Origin: Acidimicrobiales bacterium
Lineage (GTDB): Bacteria; Actinomycetota; Acidimicrobiia; Acidimicrobiales; RAAP-2
NCBI GenBank assembly: GCA_017882985.1
Contig: JADGOK010000060.1
Location: 1-6,224, forward strand
Direction of reading: 5' to 3'
Length of the DNA: 6,224 bases
This document shows, piece after piece, positions 5,764 to 6,224 of the stretch; position 1 is the first letter of the stretch; every line of letters starts with the position of its first letter. The notes under the pieces are model-generated. The model had not been told where the DNA came from, did not search any database, and was given only the letters and a program-made list of their open reading frames with translations. The position numbers and the translations under genes are program-made.

Positions 5764-6224
5764 TTAAGGGCGAGCCCCGATGACCGACAGTCCCTCACCG
5801 GTCAGGTCCGTGTACGCGCTCTTGCGACCGGTCATCGCGAGCACCAATGAGATCATCGGACCGACGACTTCGGGACCGTCCCCGTGGGACCAGTCGACGT
5901 CCGTCGCGCGAAGGTGCAGCCCGGTGATCCGCCTCTTGCTGCCGATCAGCAGATTGGAATTCTTCCAACTGTCCGCGACCGCGACCAGCGCGGCATCGGG
6001 CACTTCGTGGCTCAAGCCGAGCGGACGGCGAATATCCTCGCCGTGAACGACGACTTCGCCCAGCATTGCCATCACCGGCGCGGGCGGATGATTCGTCGTC
6101 GTGGTGCGGATCAACATGCGTCGAACCAGCTCGCTCGAACCAATCGCTGCGAACTTGTTCGCGCCTCGCAACGCGAACTTGTTGAAGCTGAATCCCGCTT
6201 GCGCCAGCTCCTTGAAGAAATTGA
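5764..6224 (-). CDS. Mycothiol-dependent maleylpyruvate isomerase family protein (5' end beyond window)
   Basis: About 153 residues are visible, from the right edge to the TAA at 5764-5766; the start and roughly the first 50-60 residues lie outside. The sequence FFKELAQAGFSFNKFALRGA, then LGEVVVHGEDIRRPLGL, SWKNSNLLIGSKRRITGLHL, RATDVDWSHGDGPEVVGPM and SLVLAMTGRKSAYTDLTGEG match the actinobacterial TIGR03083-type family, related to maleylpyruvate isomerase and DinB four-helix proteins. The His in VVHGED is expected to be one of the metal ligands in this fold; the others would lie in the missing part. Family members use mycothiol as thiol cofactor, or are assumed to, in isomerisation or detoxification. 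The true reaction of this member is unknown. The frame remains open through the edge, so TTG at 6171 is not the start. Confidence 0.88.
   Translation of the reverse strand, partial: NFFKELAQAGFSFNKFALRGANKFAAIGSSELVRRMLIRTTTTNHPPAPVMAMLGEVVVHGEDIRRPLGLSHEVPDAALVAVADSWKNSNLLIGSKRRITGLHLRATDVDWSHGDGPEVVGPMISLVLAMTGRKSAYTDLTGEGLSVIGARP

Overview
The window reads as high-GC bacterial chromosome, most likely from an actinobacterium (Actinomycetota). Three things point there: a mycothiol-dependent maleylpyruvate-isomerase-type enzyme, an aldehyde dehydrogenase followed by a DUF779 gene (a pairing I recall from mycobacteria), and strongly GC-biased codons with GTG starts. I cannot place it below phylum from sequence alone. 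No tRNA, rRNA, CRISPR array, insertion sequence or phage gene is visible. Genes are dense and no gene-free stretch exceeds 300 bases.

Left edge (1-422). The minus strand from 131 to the window edge looks like the N-terminus of a PaaI/hotdog thioesterase. It is followed at about 141-359 on the plus strand by the C-terminal end of an HxlR-type regulator whose DNA-binding half is missing. A short hairpin-containing gap then separates this from the next genes.

Centre (423-3601). This is an alcohol/aldehyde oxidation locus. An ExaC/AldB-type NAD-dependent aldehyde dehydrogenase (823-2397, minus) and a DUF779 protein (423-809, minus) form a tight two-gene operon. A zinc-dependent alcohol dehydrogenase (2582-3601, plus) is divergent from it across a 184-bp shared control region. 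The likely logic is that the alcohol dehydrogenase interconverts alcohol and aldehyde and the aldehyde dehydrogenase takes the aldehyde to the acid. The last codons of the aldehyde dehydrogenase form an intrinsic-terminator-like hairpin with four Ts, placed where it could tune DUF779 expression.

Right half (3602-6224). A secreted two-domain protein with six mature-region cysteines (3774-4628, plus) is preceded by a cluster of GACCGG-type palindromes. It converges on three minus-strand genes: a YbjQ/UPF0145 protein (4668-4991), a SAM-dependent O-methyltransferase (5098-5688) and a mycothiol-dependent maleylpyruvate isomerase family protein that runs off the right edge (5764-6224).

Most of this is ordinary metabolic chromosome. 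I do not see a convincing undescribed multi-gene system. The observations most worth a second look are the terminator-like hairpin inside the aldehyde dehydrogenase 3' end, the poorly characterised DUF779 partner, the secreted protein with its palindromic upstream region, and the left-edge thioesterase/HxlR junction with its probable paired indels.
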